Shown: positions 44,101-53,735 of the stretch, piece after piece
Layout: each line of letters begins with the position of its first letter
How positions within the stretch are numbered: position 1 is the stretch's first letter
NCBI RefSeq assembly: GCF_023238205.1
Contig: NZ_CP096661.1
Coordinates: forward strand, 124,001 to 188,000
Origin: Halorussus limi
Lineage (GTDB): Archaea > Halobacteriota > Halobacteria > Halobacteriales > Haladaptataceae
Length of the DNA stretch: 64,000 bases
Direction of reading: 5' to 3'
Position numbers and translations under genes: made by a program
Notes under the pieces: model-generated
Seen by the model: the letters and a program-made list of their open reading frames with translations, nothing else
Databases searched by the model: none
Told to the model about the DNA's origin: nothing

Positions 44101-44208
44101 GACTCGTTGAACATCGCCGGCCCGACGTTTCACCAGCATCTACGTCTCGCCCAGCAGAAATTGCTGGGCGAGTTGGTGGCCAGCGCTACGGCGAGCGTCG
44201 GAGAATAA
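41194..44208 (+). CDS. multi-PAS/GAF bacterio-opsin-activator-type regulator
   Basis: 1004 residues (or 998 from the ATG at 41212). Order: N-terminal HTH (about 30-80, TTSEVADVVDCSRRTAYNRL), PAS (about 95-215), PAS (225-345, with MLDPDGRVVTWNEGAERIKG), PAS (350-480), PAS (490-600), GAF (about 605-775), then the bacterio-opsin-activator domain and a C-terminal HTH_10 (about 780-1000, LTNRQRAVVEAAYHAGFFEW). No histidine kinase domain, so sensing and DNA binding are in one chain. Signals may be redox, light or oxygen; haem/flavin ligands cannot be assigned by eye. Confidence 0.87.
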   Translation: MAHAIGMDSAESTRHVFADTLAAFDATPPAPPLTTSEVADVVDCSRRTAYNRLEQLVEDELLETKKVGASGRVWWRSRPTTASQPTADLAHGSYESVVSDVFGTADVGVFLLDDDFDVVWINDSIERYFGLDSAAIVGRDKRQLIRETIGDVVAEPDDFAETVIATYDDNTYAEEFECRITAGNGRNERWLEHRSKPIETGEYAGGRVELYYDITAQKASERALREREHQFRSLVQTVDEYAIFMLDPDGRVVTWNEGAERIKGYSRKDAIDKHVSTFYTKTDRAENVPVRNLATAARDGFVEVEGWRVRKDGTRFWAKVSISAIRDDDGTLQGYAKVTQDMTDRRKHERQLRRERDLVENLFDVSPTGLMVFDTDGDLQRLNSRAKDILGLSHGEHYAASEVDLVGPDGQPLSFEERPLARTLTTGEAVTNQVVREAEATDGDRRWFSISTRPIRDDDNTLKQVVVCTDEITELKEQARQLEQQRDSLQHELDEVFARVDDAFYALDDEYRFTYVNDRAEELLGQPEAELYGQNVWEVLDVADDDPLRKQFETALATQESQIFERFSEPLGIWETVRIYPSESGLSVYFRDITERKEDEQEIVALNRLNTIVRDITDAVIDQSTREEIERVVCDALAEADVYKFAWIANVNPTTNSVYSRIEAGVDGYIGDVSISVDSDDPHGQGPAGRAIHTHEVQVTRDAFDDSAFEPWRDLAREYGYRSSAAIPIVYEGTLYGIIGVYSARKGAFHDGEREALGQLGEVVGHAIAALERKQALMTDTVVELEFRIPGFVEGAAPKSDADGTITLNQTVPIGDGIYLQYGTVTDDAVSTLEALVDELPFWDDVTITEQAVGDATFELRLTEPPVVSELASRGGRVKHPRIGDGDLEMTVYLPHSVDVHRITDVLEDVYPETELVTRHSVVQTDDTAKRVAEAFADDLTNRQRAVVEAAYHAGFFEWPRQSSGEEVADSLNIAGPTFHQHLRLAQQKLLGELVASATASVGE

Positions 44209-44369
44209 CGAACTTTCAGTCTTCTCTATCGATAGTATCGCCGCTGAGTACAGGACGCGCATCGTTTATTCAGTGTAGAATTTGACGAACTTCAACAGAA
44301 TCTCGTAGAACTGTCGTCCTGACAAAAACAGGGTAAACGCTTGTTACCTTGCTCGTCGTGACCGCCGAT

Positions 44370-45137
44370 ATGGGGGATTTGCTGACAGACCGTGTGGCAG
44401 TGGTGACAGGCGGATCAAGCGGTATCGGTCGGAGTATCGCCCGGGCGTTCGCGGAACACGGGGCCGACGTGGTGGTCGCCGACGTTCGAGAGACGCCGCG
44501 GGAAGGGGGAGCACCGACGCACGAACTTCTCGAAGACGAGACGGACGCGAACGCGGCGTTCGTCGAGTGCGACGTCACCGACGTTGAGGACATCGAGTCG
44601 GCCATGAGCGCGGCCGACGAGTTCGGAGGTATCGACGTGATGGTCAACAACGCCGGCATCTTCCGACTGGAGGAGTTCCTGGATGTCACGCCCGGGGAGT
44701 ACGACCGGTTGATGGACGTCAACGTCAAGGGGATGTTCTTCGGCGCCCAACGCGCCGCGGCGCGAATGCTCGAGCACGACGGCGGCAGTATCATCAACGT
44801 CTCGAGTATCGCCGGCATCGTCGGCAACGGCAGGTACGTCACGTACTGCACTTCGAAAGGTGCCGTCCGCCTGTTGACCTACGCGCTCGCTCACAGTCTC
44901 GGCCCCGAAGGAATCCGCGTCAATGCAATTCATCCAGGGGGTGTCGAGACCGCGATGTCCGAGGACGCGAACCTAGGTCCCGAGGCGACCGAGGCGTTCG
45001 TAGAGATGATTCCCCAACGCCGGATGGGCCAACCCGAGGACATCGCCGGGGCTGCACTCTTCCTAGCGAGCGACCTGGCGTCCTACGTTACCGGCGAGTC
45101 GCTCGTCGTCGACGGTGGATACACCTACACCGGATAG
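44370..45137 (+). CDS. SDR-family oxidoreductase
   Basis: 255 residues from the ATG at 44370. Classical short-chain dehydrogenase: cofactor motif TGGSSGIGRS, VVVADVRE (acidic residue favours NAD), NNAGIF, the catalytic Ser in INVSSIAG, YVTYCTSKGAV with Tyr and Lys, and DGGYTYTG end. Glucose-1-dehydrogenase/3-oxoacyl-reductase-like; substrate unknown. Stands alone. Confidence 0.86.
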   Translation: MGDLLTDRVAVVTGGSSGIGRSIARAFAEHGADVVVADVRETPREGGAPTHELLEDETDANAAFVECDVTDVEDIESAMSAADEFGGIDVMVNNAGIFRLEEFLDVTPGEYDRLMDVNVKGMFFGAQRAAARMLEHDGGSIINVSSIAGIVGNGRYVTYCTSKGAVRLLTYALAHSLGPEGIRVNAIHPGGVETAMSEDANLGPEATEAFVEMIPQRRMGQPEDIAGAALFLASDLASYVTGESLVVDGGYTYTG

Positions 45138-45328
45138 CCACTGCTGGGGCAACTATACATTTTCTAGGGAAAATTTATCACTCCTAAACCATTACTATAT
45201 AATGTCGAAGGCTCGTTCTGTATGCTCCTGAAGTGCAGTCGGCTTCGAACGAGACGGGGAGGGAACGATACTCTCTGATGTTGAGCATTGCCCCCTCGTT
45301 TTTTCTCGTCGGCGTGGTAGGGCGCGTG

Positions 45329-46833
45329 ATGGTCAGCAACAACCGGAACGTATCACGGCGACGTGTGTTGCGCATCGGAAGGGGTGCGGCACTGCTGGGA
45401 ATCACAGGAAGCAGGGGGGTGCACGGGTTGGGAGCAGAGTCCCTCGATGGGTCTCAAGAGGAAGTAGGCGGGGACGGACAGGACGCGACTCTCGTCGCCA
45501 TGGAAGGACGAGTCGAGGTAGCACCGGGCGAGACCAGCGACACGTGGTTGTACGACGACCGGTATCCCGGACCGGAACTCCGCGTGAGCGAGGGGGACAC
45601 GTTGCGCGTCTCCGTCGAGAATCGATTGCCGGAGGAAACGACCGTTCACTGGCATGGCATTCCCGTCCCCAATCCGATGGACGGCGTTCCGAACGTCACG
45701 CATGACCCGGTCCCGCCCGGCGAGACGTTCACGTACGAGTACGAAGCGTCGCCGGCGGGCACCTACGTCTATCACAGCCATGTCGGTCTCCAATTCGACA
45801 GGGCGCTCAACGGGCCATTGATCGTCGAGGAGGAGTCGCCCCACGTCGAGTACGATCGGGAGTTCACGCTGGTCGTCGACGACTAACTCGCTGGCGACCC
45901 AACCCTCGACTCTATCGAAGCGCCGCTTGGGGGAGGTCGTGGCGGTGGTGGCGGTGGCGGTCCCGGTGGAGGCGGAGACGGACCCGGTGGGGGCGGCCCC
46001 GGCGGCGAAGACGGAGACCGGAACGGTGGAATGGGAGGCGGCGGTCCGATGCAGGACCGCCGTCCCCGTACGAAGGGATGGTCGTCAACGGCCGTCTTCC
46101 CTCGAACCCGCCCGCGTTCGACGTCGAAGAAGGCGAGCGCATCCGACTCCGGTTCATCAACCCCGGCGGCGCCACGACGCACCGAGTGGGCGTCGGGGGA
46201 CACTCGATGACCGTCACGCACGCCGACGGACGACCGGTCGAACCGGTAGAAGTCGACTCCTTCTACATCAGCATGGGCGAACGCTACGACACGATCGTCG
46301 AGGCCGACTTCTCCAAGGACGGGGCCATCGTCGCGGCACCCGTCGTCGGAAGTGAGCAACCTGCGGAAGCGATACTGCGGTACGACGGTACCACTGACGG
46401 CAATTCTGCGGAACGGCCGCAGTTTGACGGTCGGACGCTACAGTACGGCGACCTCAAGGCACTCGAACCGCTCGACGTCGGTGGTACACCGGACCGGACG
46501 TTAGACCTCACTCTTTCGGGGGGAATGATACGGGAACCCGGAGCGTGGACCATCGACGGACAGGCGTACCCGGACGCCGACCCGCTAGAAATCAGGGAAG
46601 GCGAGCACGTCCGGGTGCGGATGGTGAACCACAGTCCGGCGATTCACCCAATGCACCTTCACGGCCACTTCTTCCAGGTCGGCGACGCAGTCAAGGACAC
46701 CGTCCTTGTTCCACCCCATCGAGGCCAGGTTTCGTTCGACTTTCTGGCGGACAACCCCGGCGACTGGCTCTTCCACTGTCACAACAACTATCACCTAGAG
46801 CGAGGGATGGCTCGCGTCTTCGAGTACATCTAA
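45329..46833 (+). pseudogene. multicopper oxidase gene with a nonsense codon and a frameshift
   Basis: Starts at a Tat-type signal (SRRRVLRIGRGAALLG). Cupredoxin motifs VHWHGIPVPN, YVYHSHVGL, then HPMHLHGHFFQVGDAV and WLFHCHNNYHLERGM at the end are all intact. Two lesions: TAA at 45884-45886, where the intact paralogue at 60510 has the Tyr of VVDDYLD, and a frame change near 46064 in a C run (DRRP...), where one C appears missing; a Gly-rich repeat fills the stretch between. All copper ligands survive in the broken frames. Recent inactivation after duplication of the intact gene. Confidence 0.82.
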
Positions 46834-47006
46834 GGAACGCTCCCGGTTTTCGGACGTACTTGGTTGAAACAGTTCCCCGGAGCGATCTCACCGGATGCCA
46901 ACCGATCATCGGACGACGGTCACCGGTATCTGCGCTCGGCGTACTACGCTCTCCGCGACGCTTCCCAAGGACGACGAACAATGTAGCTGATAGTACAGAT
47001 AGGTAT

Positions 47007-47489
47007 ATGGCGAGAACAGGCGTCCATCTACATGGGATGGTGGGAGAAGACACGATTGACAGTGAACAGCGACGCGAGGCGTGGACCGTTCTGGTTCCAG
47101 TTCGATACCCGCTCCGCGAAGAGGGGATTCAAACGCTTCGTGGGGCGGTCAACCTTGCGGAAAGTCATCCAGAAGCATCGCTAGTCATCCTGCATGTCAA
47201 TCTCCGTCACGCAGGCCACTCCATCACATCCACGGACTTGCAAGCAACTGTAGAAGCCGCGGTTGGGCCACTCACGGCAACGTATGTCGTTCGGGAGGGG
47301 TATCTCCTCGAAGACGAGATTCTGGCAGAAGCATACGACCAAAAGGCCGATTGCATCGCGTTGGGGACGAACCATGTCCCACGTAGAGAATGGCTCGTTC
47401 GCCGTCTGCTTGGGCCACCACTTGCCCTCGGAACACATCTCCAGCGCCACGCCAACCCTCCCATCGAGGTGGTCGAAATCGATCAGTGA
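47007..47489 (+). CDS. universal stress protein (UspA) family
   Basis: 160 residues from the ATG at 47007, or 150 from 47037. The UspA fold is visible: WTVLVPVRYPLREEGIQTLR, ASLVILHVNLRHAG, LLEDEILAEAYDQKADCIALG, then a C-terminal RRLLGPPLALGTHLQRHANP. The usual ATP motif G-2x-G-9x-G(S/T) is degraded to a GTN...GPPLALGT pattern, so nucleotide binding is doubtful. Stress-related role only by family. Confidence 0.75.
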   Translation: MARTGVHLHGMVGEDTIDSEQRREAWTVLVPVRYPLREEGIQTLRGAVNLAESHPEASLVILHVNLRHAGHSITSTDLQATVEAAVGPLTATYVVREGYLLEDEILAEAYDQKADCIALGTNHVPRREWLVRRLLGPPLALGTHLQRHANPPIEVVEIDQ

Positions 47490-47633
47490 GCCACCAGCCG
47501 ACTCTGCAAGCTAGTGGCTCTGTTGAAATCCTTCGGCCCTGACAGTAGTCTAGATGATCGATGCGTGGTGCGAACTGACCAGCGGTGAGCTTATGTATGT
47601 TTGTATTGACATACTTGAGGAGTAGTAACTCCA

Positions 47634-48194
47634 ATGGGCGATACACAGACCCACCAGAACGAATTTCGCTCGACCATCGCGGGTATCACTGTCAAGGGCC
47701 GCGCTCACTCACTCAGTGCGTGGTTCGTCCTCGCATTACGCCTCGTCATAGGTTTCGCATTCTTCTACTCTGGGGTCGAGAAAATTCAGGGCGGCTTTGA
47801 CGCGCAGGGCTATCTTGCAAACGTCGCGGCAACCAATGGCAACCCCCTCGAAGGACTCTTCCTCTGGATAAGTCAAACACCATGGTTCATCGACATTGTA
47901 AACGTGGCTGTCCCATGGGGTGAGGCCGCGATCGGCCTCGGAATCATAGTCGGTTTACTCACCCGCTTAGCAGCATTTTTCGGGGCGCTCATGATGCTCT
48001 TGTTCTACTTCGGCAATTGGGATATGGCCCACGGGCCAATCAACAGCGACTTCATGTACATGCTTGTCTTTCTCTCGGTGGCCGCATTCGGTGCAGGCCG
48101 CATTCTTGGCCTTGACGCCTACGTTGAACAGTACGAGATTGATGGTCAGCCCCTCATTGAGAAATATCCTTCGCTCGAGTATCTCCTCGGCTAA
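47634..48194 (+). CDS. DoxX-family membrane protein
   Basis: 186 residues, four membrane helices, first at LALRLVIGFAFFYSGVEKIQG, then GEAAIGLGIIVGLLTRLAAF and ALMMLLFYFGNWDMAHGPIN. Typical DoxX/DoxD fold. Some family members form a thiosulfate:quinone oxidoreductase with DoxA-like partners, others act with MCO or metal-stress genes. Here no DoxA gene is adjacent, so the function is open. Its C-terminus is a soluble acidic tail. Confidence 0.83.
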   Translation: MGDTQTHQNEFRSTIAGITVKGRAHSLSAWFVLALRLVIGFAFFYSGVEKIQGGFDAQGYLANVAATNGNPLEGLFLWISQTPWFIDIVNVAVPWGEAAIGLGIIVGLLTRLAAFFGALMMLLFYFGNWDMAHGPINSDFMYMLVFLSVAAFGAGRILGLDAYVEQYEIDGQPLIEKYPSLEYLLG

Positions 48195-48327
48195 ACAAAA
48201 TCAGTAATCGACATACGAATTTTAGGACGGAGACTTCATCCGCCTCGAACGTATCGCACACACCGTAGAGGACGGCGACATCGTAGACGTACACTTTTCG
48301 CACTTGGGGAAATCGATACTGAGAGGT

Positions 48328-48351
48328 CGACGACCTGTTTACAGGTCGTCG
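48328..48351. repeat. perfect 10-base-pair hairpin with a 4-base loop
   Basis: CGACGACCTG (48328-48337), TTTA, then CAGGTCGTCG (48342-48351). The loop holds the stop codon of the broken DUF302 gene on the minus strand. It could serve as a terminator between convergent units or simply be chance within coding sequence. Confidence 0.5.
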
Positions 48352-48593
48352 AGTATCCGCCCGAACCGTTCGCTGACCTCATTAGCGATCGCATTGAGTT
48401 CGTGGTTATTGGCGATGCCGACGAGTTGTTTCGGGTCGACGGCGCTCACCGAGACGCCGCTGTTGTCGGTCTCGTAGACAATGGCGTTACACGGTAGGAG
48501 CTCACCGAGTTCTATTTGGTTTTGGAGTCCGTCGAAGGCCAGCTGCGGGTTACAGGCGCCGAGAATACAACACTACCCGAATTCCTCGTCGAG
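48339..48593 (-). pseudogene. DUF302 gene, 5'-truncated with in-frame stop
   Basis: Minus-strand frame reads LDEEFG, TAG (48575-48573), then CCILGACNPQLAFDGLQNQI, IELGELLPCNAIVYETDN, VSAVDPKQLVGIANN and ends ERFGRILDDL. It matches residues of the intact DUF302 protein at 61961-62344 almost throughout, but the N-terminal third is missing beyond LDEEF. A decayed duplicate of the DUF302 gene of the copper module. Confidence 0.8.
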
Positions 48594-48791
48594 TCCCACT
48601 CAGACGACAGGACGGGAACTGACGCCCACACGGACATGCGAGACACGCCACTGACGACGAGGAAGAGCCCGTCACCGTAGACGGCGGCGAAGAACCGCGA
48701 ATTAAGTAGTCACTGGATTTGAGCAATTCGGATTGCCCGTAGGTCCATTTATAACGGTCTGCGGCCAATCATCTGGTAGAGGTAACTCACG

Positions 48792-49157
48792 ATGTCAAGC
48801 CAAAACCAAAGTGATTCGCTCCTTTTGGTCGTCCTTGCGGTACTCGCAATCATCGTTCTCCTCCCGGTATTGATGATGGCATTTTCGCTGCCGATGATGG
48901 GAATGATGGGCTGGTGGGGTGGAGGTGGGGGTGGACCTGGCACAGGTCTCTCACCGCTCTGGGGTATCGGGACTATGCTGTTCTTCTTCGCCATATTACT
49001 CGGCACTGGGTACATCCTCTACCGCGGCTTCATCGGAAGTCAAGTCCTTGAACGCGATCAAGCGCTTGAGGAGTTGCGGACTGCGTACGCCCGGGGCGAG
49101 CTGAGTGATGAAGAGTTTGAACGTCGTCGGGAGCAACTCCGGCAAGACGAATCCTAA
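48792..49157 (+). CDS. SHOCT-domain membrane protein
   Basis: 121 residues. Two membrane helices (about 10-35 and 55-80) with a Met/Trp/Gly-rich loop (MMGMMGWWGGGGGGPGTG) between, then the SHOCT C-terminal pattern QALEELRTAYARGELSDEEFERR. SHOCT proteins are small oligomer-forming tails; haloarchaeal membrane forms often lie by copper or stress genes. The Met-rich stretch could bind Cu(I), which is a guess. Confidence 0.8.
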   Translation: MSSQNQSDSLLLVVLAVLAIIVLLPVLMMAFSLPMMGMMGWWGGGGGGPGTGLSPLWGIGTMLFFFAILLGTGYILYRGFIGSQVLERDQALEELRTAYARGELSDEEFERRREQLRQDES

Positions 49158-49434
49158 TCCCAACTTGAGTAGATTACCAAGGTGATTTCACCGATTCATT
49201 TCCGGTCGCGCCGAGCGATAGGTCCGTAGTAGGCCTGCTGAATACAGAGTGTCAACTTAAATTGCGGCTCCTAGCAGGATTGCAGCCAATAGACACTCGT
49301 CGCGCTGAATATCGGAATGAAATATGATTTCTGATACTACTGGATAGGTTCACTACTTCTGGCGAGAAGCAACACACATACCACACCTTCTGAAACTCAT
49401 ACCGATATTTTAGACGTTGGAAAGAGTATGGTGG

Positions 49435-50172
49435 ATGGATTCCATGCTTGAGAACAAGGTCGCAATCGTTACTGGCGGATCGACAGGGATCGGCAAAGCA
49501 ACTGCTGCGAAGTACAAAGAGTACGGTGCCGAGGTCATTATCGCAAATCGGTCAGCTGATGCAGGAGAAGAAGCCGCCGAGGAACTCGGTTGTGACTTCA
49601 CCCAGTGTGATGTCGCAGAGTACGAGCAGGTCGAAGCCCTCGTCGAGGCGACCGTCGAGAAGCACGACCGGTTGGACGTGATGGTGAACAACGCGGGAAT
49701 CGGCCGCGTCGGGACGGTCGAGGAGATGTCGCTCGACGACTGGCACGACGTGATGCGGATCAATCTGAACGGCGTCATGCACGGGACACGGGCGGCGATG
49801 CCACACTTGAAGGAAACTGAGGGGAGCATCGTCAACATCGCATCGATCTATGGGCTCGTTGCTGGCCCGGGAGCGACTGCCTATGCGACGGCCAAAGGCG
49901 GCATCGTCAACTTCACGCGGTCGGTCGCCGTCGATTACGCCAAACAGAACGTGCGAGTTAACAGCATCTGTCCGGGATTCGTCGAGACGCCGATGACCGA
50001 ACCCGCCTTCGGACAGGAGGAGTTCTACGAATACGTCCACGGTCAGACACCGATGGGGCGGGTCGCACAACCGGAGGAAATTGCGGGCCTGGCAATGTTC
50101 CTCGCCTCTGACGAAGCCTCGTACATCACGGGAGCTAACATCCCCGTCGACGGTGGGTGGATAGCACAGTGA
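49435..50172 (+). CDS. SDR-family oxidoreductase
   Basis: 245 residues from the ATG at 49435 (or 242 from 49444). TGGSTGIGKATA cofactor motif, NNAGIG, catalytic Ser in VNIASIYG, AYATAKGGIV with Tyr and Lys, and IPVDGGW. Dimeric or tetrameric glucose-1-dehydrogenase-like; substrate unknown. Convergent with the P2 ATPase. Diverged from the SDR at 44370. Confidence 0.86.
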   Translation: MDSMLENKVAIVTGGSTGIGKATAAKYKEYGAEVIIANRSADAGEEAAEELGCDFTQCDVAEYEQVEALVEATVEKHDRLDVMVNNAGIGRVGTVEEMSLDDWHDVMRINLNGVMHGTRAAMPHLKETEGSIVNIASIYGLVAGPGATAYATAKGGIVNFTRSVAVDYAKQNVRVNSICPGFVETPMTEPAFGQEEFYEYVHGQTPMGRVAQPEEIAGLAMFLASDEASYITGANIPVDGGWIAQ

Positions 50173-50242
50173 CGGGGGAACACGGCAGCTATTCGGCTGT
50201 GATTCGGCCCGTCCTCGTCTTGGGAGCGGGGTGTGATAGACT

Positions 50243-52828
50243 TCAGTGGAAGTCTTCTCGGGAACCCTCGTTTTCGGGCAGATGTCGTTTGACTGTGAGA
50301 GCGACAGCGAGGTAGGCGGGGAGGCCGACGACGAGCACAGCGCCAACGATCCCCCAGTCTTCGAGCCCGAGCGCCACCGTCCCGAAGTACCGATTGAGGG
50401 GAGTGTACAACACAGCGAGCTGCAACGCAATCGACACCCCGACCGCGAGTGCGAACCACCGATTCGAGAACGTCGGTGTCTCGCGGAGCCAGCGGATGAC
50501 GTACAGTTTCTCGAACTCGAGGAAGACGAAGCCCGTGAACACCATCGTCATGGCATACGGCGTAATTGCGGGTGCTCCACCGAGTACATAAAACATCAAC
50601 CCGAGCATGAGCACGGTTGAAACCGTCCCGGCACCCCCGATGAGTCCGAGCATGGGGCGTTCGATAATGCCTTTGTCTGGGTCGCGCGGCGGCCGCTCCA
50701 TCACCTCGCCGCTCTGTGGGTCAGCACCGAGGGCTAGCGCGGGCAAGCCGTCAGTGAGCAGGTTGATCCACAGCAGTTGGACCGCCGGGAGCACGAGGTA
50801 GCCGTATAGTGACGCGAGAAAGACGAGCGCGACTTCCGCCACGTTCGCACTGAGCAGGAAGGCCACGAACTTCCAGAGGTTGTCGAAGATAGCCCGACCG
50901 CGTTCGACTGCCCGCTCAATAGTGGCGTAGTTATCATCCAGCAGAACCATGTCGCTCGCGTGTTTGGCCACGTCGGTCCCGCGGACGCCCATCGCGATCC
51001 CGACGTCAGCGTTCTTTAGCGCTGGCGCGTCGTTGACGCCGTCACCCGTCATGGCGACGACGTGCCCGATCTCCTGGAGTGCCTTCAGGATGCGTACTTT
51101 ATGCTCGGGAGACGTCCGCGCGAACACGTTGACCTCTTCGACCCGCTGGGCGAGTTCCTCGTCGTCCAGATGATCGAGTTCACGCCCCTCCGTCACTTCC
51201 TGGCCGATTCCGAGCGACCACGCAATCGCGGCGGCCGTGCGGACGTTGTCGCCGGTTATCATCTTCACGTCGATTCCCGCCCGGTCGGTCGCCGCGAGCG
51301 CGTCGGCGACCTCTGTTCGTGGCGGGTCGATCATCCCGACGAGTCCGACGAACACTAGGTCATCCTCCATGTTCTCCGGATTCTCGGTGTAGGCGAGCGC
51401 GAGTACGCGGAGGGCCTCGTCGGCGAACGTCCGGACCTGTTCGTGGATGCGGTCGGCTGCCTCAGGGGTGAGTTCGGTCGGTCCGCCATCGATGAGCACG
51501 CGCGAGGACTTCGAGAGAACGACCTCCGGGGCGCCCTTGACGTACCCTACGTCGCCGTGGATGGTTCCCATCCACTTCTGTTCGGATGAAAATGGAATCT
51601 CGTCGGTTCGGGGTTGCTCCTCGCGGAGGGCCTCGACGTCGATGCCGCGATCCTCGGCCGCCTCGACCAGCGCCTGCTCGGTCGGATCGCCCTCTTCGGC
51701 GGTGGCGTCGTTGCAGAGCGCCCCGGCCCGCAACAGGAGGTCGATGCGGTCAGACGGGGGTTCACCGCCGGGTTCGTCGAATTCGACGACGGCGTCGTTC
51801 ACCCACACCCTGCTGACGGTCATCTGGCCCTCGGTGAGCGTCCCGGTCTTGTCGGTGCAGATGACGTCCACCGAGCCGAGTGCCTCGACGGCCGGAAGGC
51901 GGCGGACGAGCGCGTTTTCCTCGGCCATCCTCCGGACCCCCAGTGCGAGGGTCAGCGTCACCACAGCTGGCAGTCCCTCGGGGATGGCGGCGACGGCCAG
52001 CGACACCGCTGTGAGCCCCGCTTCTACAGGTGGCGTGTCCTGAACCAGCAACAGCGGGATAACGAGCGCGGCGAGTGCGAACACGCCGAGACCGAGCCGA
52101 CGGCCGAGTTCATCCAATTCCTCCTGGAGCGGTGTCTGTGTCTCTTCAGTAGCCGCAAGCTCTCGTGCAATCGAACCGACCTCTGTGTCCATCCCGGTCG
52201 CAGTGACAACGGCGACCGCCCTGCCGCGCGTGACATTCGTGCTGTTGAACACCATGCTCTCACGCTCGGCGAGTGGTGTATCGGAATCGACCGGTTCGGG
52301 CGACTTCGAGACCGGCGCACTCTCGCCGGTGAGCGCCGCCTCGTCAACTTCGAGGTCGATATCGTCGAGCAGCCGTCCGTCTGCGGGGACGACGTCGCCG
52401 CTCTCCAGTTCGATCACGTCGCCGGGAACGAGTTCGGTCGCGTCGATTTCGACAGTCGTTCCGTCCCGGCGGACGGTCGCCGTCGGCGCAGTCATTTCAC
52501 GGAGTGCTTCAAGACTCCGCTCGGCGCGATAATCCTGGACAAATCCGAAGACTCCGTTCACGACGACGATGACGACGATAAGAACGGCGTCAACGGTGTG
52601 GCCAGCCCAAGCCGAGAGCACAGCTGCCACCACCAGAACCCAGATGAGCACGCTGTTGAACTGCGCAACGAAAATCGCCAGCGGCGTTCGCTCGCTGGCT
52701 TGAACGACCTCGTTCTCGCCGTACTCCGCGAGCCGTCGCTGAGCCTCCCCTGAATTGAGTCCCTTGGTAGAGGTACCGTGGGCCTCTAGAACCGCTTCGG
52801 TCGAACGGCTGTACGGGCGGTCGTTCAT
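50243..52828 (-). CDS. P2-type cation-transporting ATPase (Ca2+ ATPase-like)
   Basis: 861 residues, intact. N-terminal cation-ATPase domain (GLNSGEAQRRLAEYGENEV), TGES at 167-170, PEGLP (283-287) in M4 as in SERCA/PMR1-type Ca2+ pumps, phosphorylation motif DKTGTLT with D326, KGAPE nucleotide-binding motif and [11 protein letters not shown] hinge. About ten membrane helices. Most likely exports Ca2+ or Mn2+. Downstream gene pair at 52985-53866 is decayed, so it stands alone. Confidence 0.87.
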   Translation of the reverse strand: MNDRPYSRSTEAVLEAHGTSTKGLNSGEAQRRLAEYGENEVVQASERTPLAIFVAQFNSVLIWVLVVAAVLSAWAGHTVDAVLIVVIVVVNGVFGFVQDYRAERSLEALREMTAPTATVRRDGTTVEIDATELVPGDVIELESGDVVPADGRLLDDIDLEVDEAALTGESAPVSKSPEPVDSDTPLAERESMVFNSTNVTRGRAVAVVTATGMDTEVGSIARELAATEETQTPLQEELDELGRRLGLGVFALAALVIPLLLVQDTPPVEAGLTAVSLAVAAIPEGLPAVVTLTLALGVRRMAEENALVRRLPAVEALGSVDVICTDKTGTLTEGQMTVSRVWVNDAVVEFDEPGGEPPSDRIDLLLRAGALCNDATAEEGDPTEQALVEAAEDRGIDVEALREEQPRTDEIPFSSEQKWMGTIHGDVGYVKGAPEVVLSKSSRVLIDGGPTELTPEAADRIHEQVRTFADEALRVLALAYTENPENMEDDLVFVGLVGMIDPPRTEVADALAATDRAGIDVKMITGDNVRTAAAIAWSLGIGQEVTEGRELDHLDDEELAQRVEEVNVFARTSPEHKVRILKALQEIGHVVAMTGDGVNDAPALKNADVGIAMGVRGTDVAKHASDMVLLDDNYATIERAVERGRAIFDNLWKFVAFLLSANVAEVALVFLASLYGYLVLPAVQLLWINLLTDGLPALALGADPQSGEVMERPPRDPDKGIIERPMLGLIGGAGTVSTVLMLGLMFYVLGGAPAITPYAMTMVFTGFVFLEFEKLYVIRWLRETPTFSNRWFALAVGVSIALQLAVLYTPLNRYFGTVALGLEDWGIVGAVLVVGLPAYLAVALTVKRHLPENEGSREDFH

Positions 52829-52984
52829 TACCGGCTGTTCACTCCCATCACACTTGGGAATTGTCGGAGAGACTCTGTCGACAGTATCGTCGTCGAACGA
52901 GCTCGAACTATCAGTACCCCGGTCGGGAACGTTGGTTTGAAGCGCGGGTACCGACCCGGGTAAGCCACAGCAGTTAGTGGCGGA

Positions 52985-53735
52985 CTACTGCCCTGGGAAC
53001 AACAGCAGGCGCCCGACCACGAATACGAAATACAATCCCAACAGATAGCTACCCTCTGTCCGCGTGAGTTCTCCGTCGTTCACGTACAGCGTCCACCCGA
53101 GCAACCCAGCACCTGTTACGAGCTTGAACGGGAGGTCCCAGAGGATGACGGCCGATGGGACGTAGTAGGTGGAGATAGCGCCACCGAGGCCGATGCCGAC
53201 GAGGGGATTGACGATGTTGCTCCCGACGAGGGTGCCGAGCGCGACGTTTGGTGACCGCCGACGGATAGCGTCCATCACGGCCGTCAACTCCGGCAGCGCG
53301 GCGGCCACGCCGATGGTCACGATTCCGACCATGGACCCACCGAGAGCAAGCAAGTCGATGACCCCCTCAATGATCGACAGCATGAGCGATGCAGAGAGCA
53401 GAACTAGGACGAGCAGCCTGTTGCGACGACTCCATCTCTGCGAGGATCAACGCTCGGCGGCTCTTGAAGCGTCTGGGTCCGCTCTCTACGGACGACACTG
53501 ACCCCGACGTACACGAGGTAAAGGGCCAACAGCACGACCCCGTCCAGCCGGTTATTCGTTCCATCCCAAGCGAGGACCATCGTCACGACGAACACGTCCA
53601 GCATCGGCAGGTAGCTCTCGCGGACAAACGTCTCAGTGAGGTCGAGGCTACCGTACCCGATGAGAAGGACCCCGACGAGGAGAAGTTGCTGGACGGTCGA
53701 AGAGCCGGTGTTACCACCGATGACGACGGCGGAGT
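52985..53735 (-). pseudogene. Ca2+/cation antiporter gene, broken
   Basis: Two minus-strand frames belong to one exchanger: 53404-53735 (GSSTVQQLLLVGVLLIGYGS and three helices) and 52985-53383, with the second alpha repeat GIVTIGVAAALPELTAVMDA and LGTLVGSNIVNPLVGIGLGG. A frameshift near 53395 separates them. The first alpha repeat and the original N-terminus are missing: the frame there runs antisense through an unrelated E2 remnant. A CaCA-family exchanger that no longer works. Confidence 0.8.

Noticed and set aside
46545-47006. upstream extension of the universal stress protein frame
   Set aside because: Overlaps the end of the MCO in another frame; the Usp fold begins after 47007.
47600-47633. 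GTATTGACATAC before the DoxX gene as another AGTATTG dyad
   Set aside because: Only the core TATTG is shared; no second arm at an 11-base spacing.
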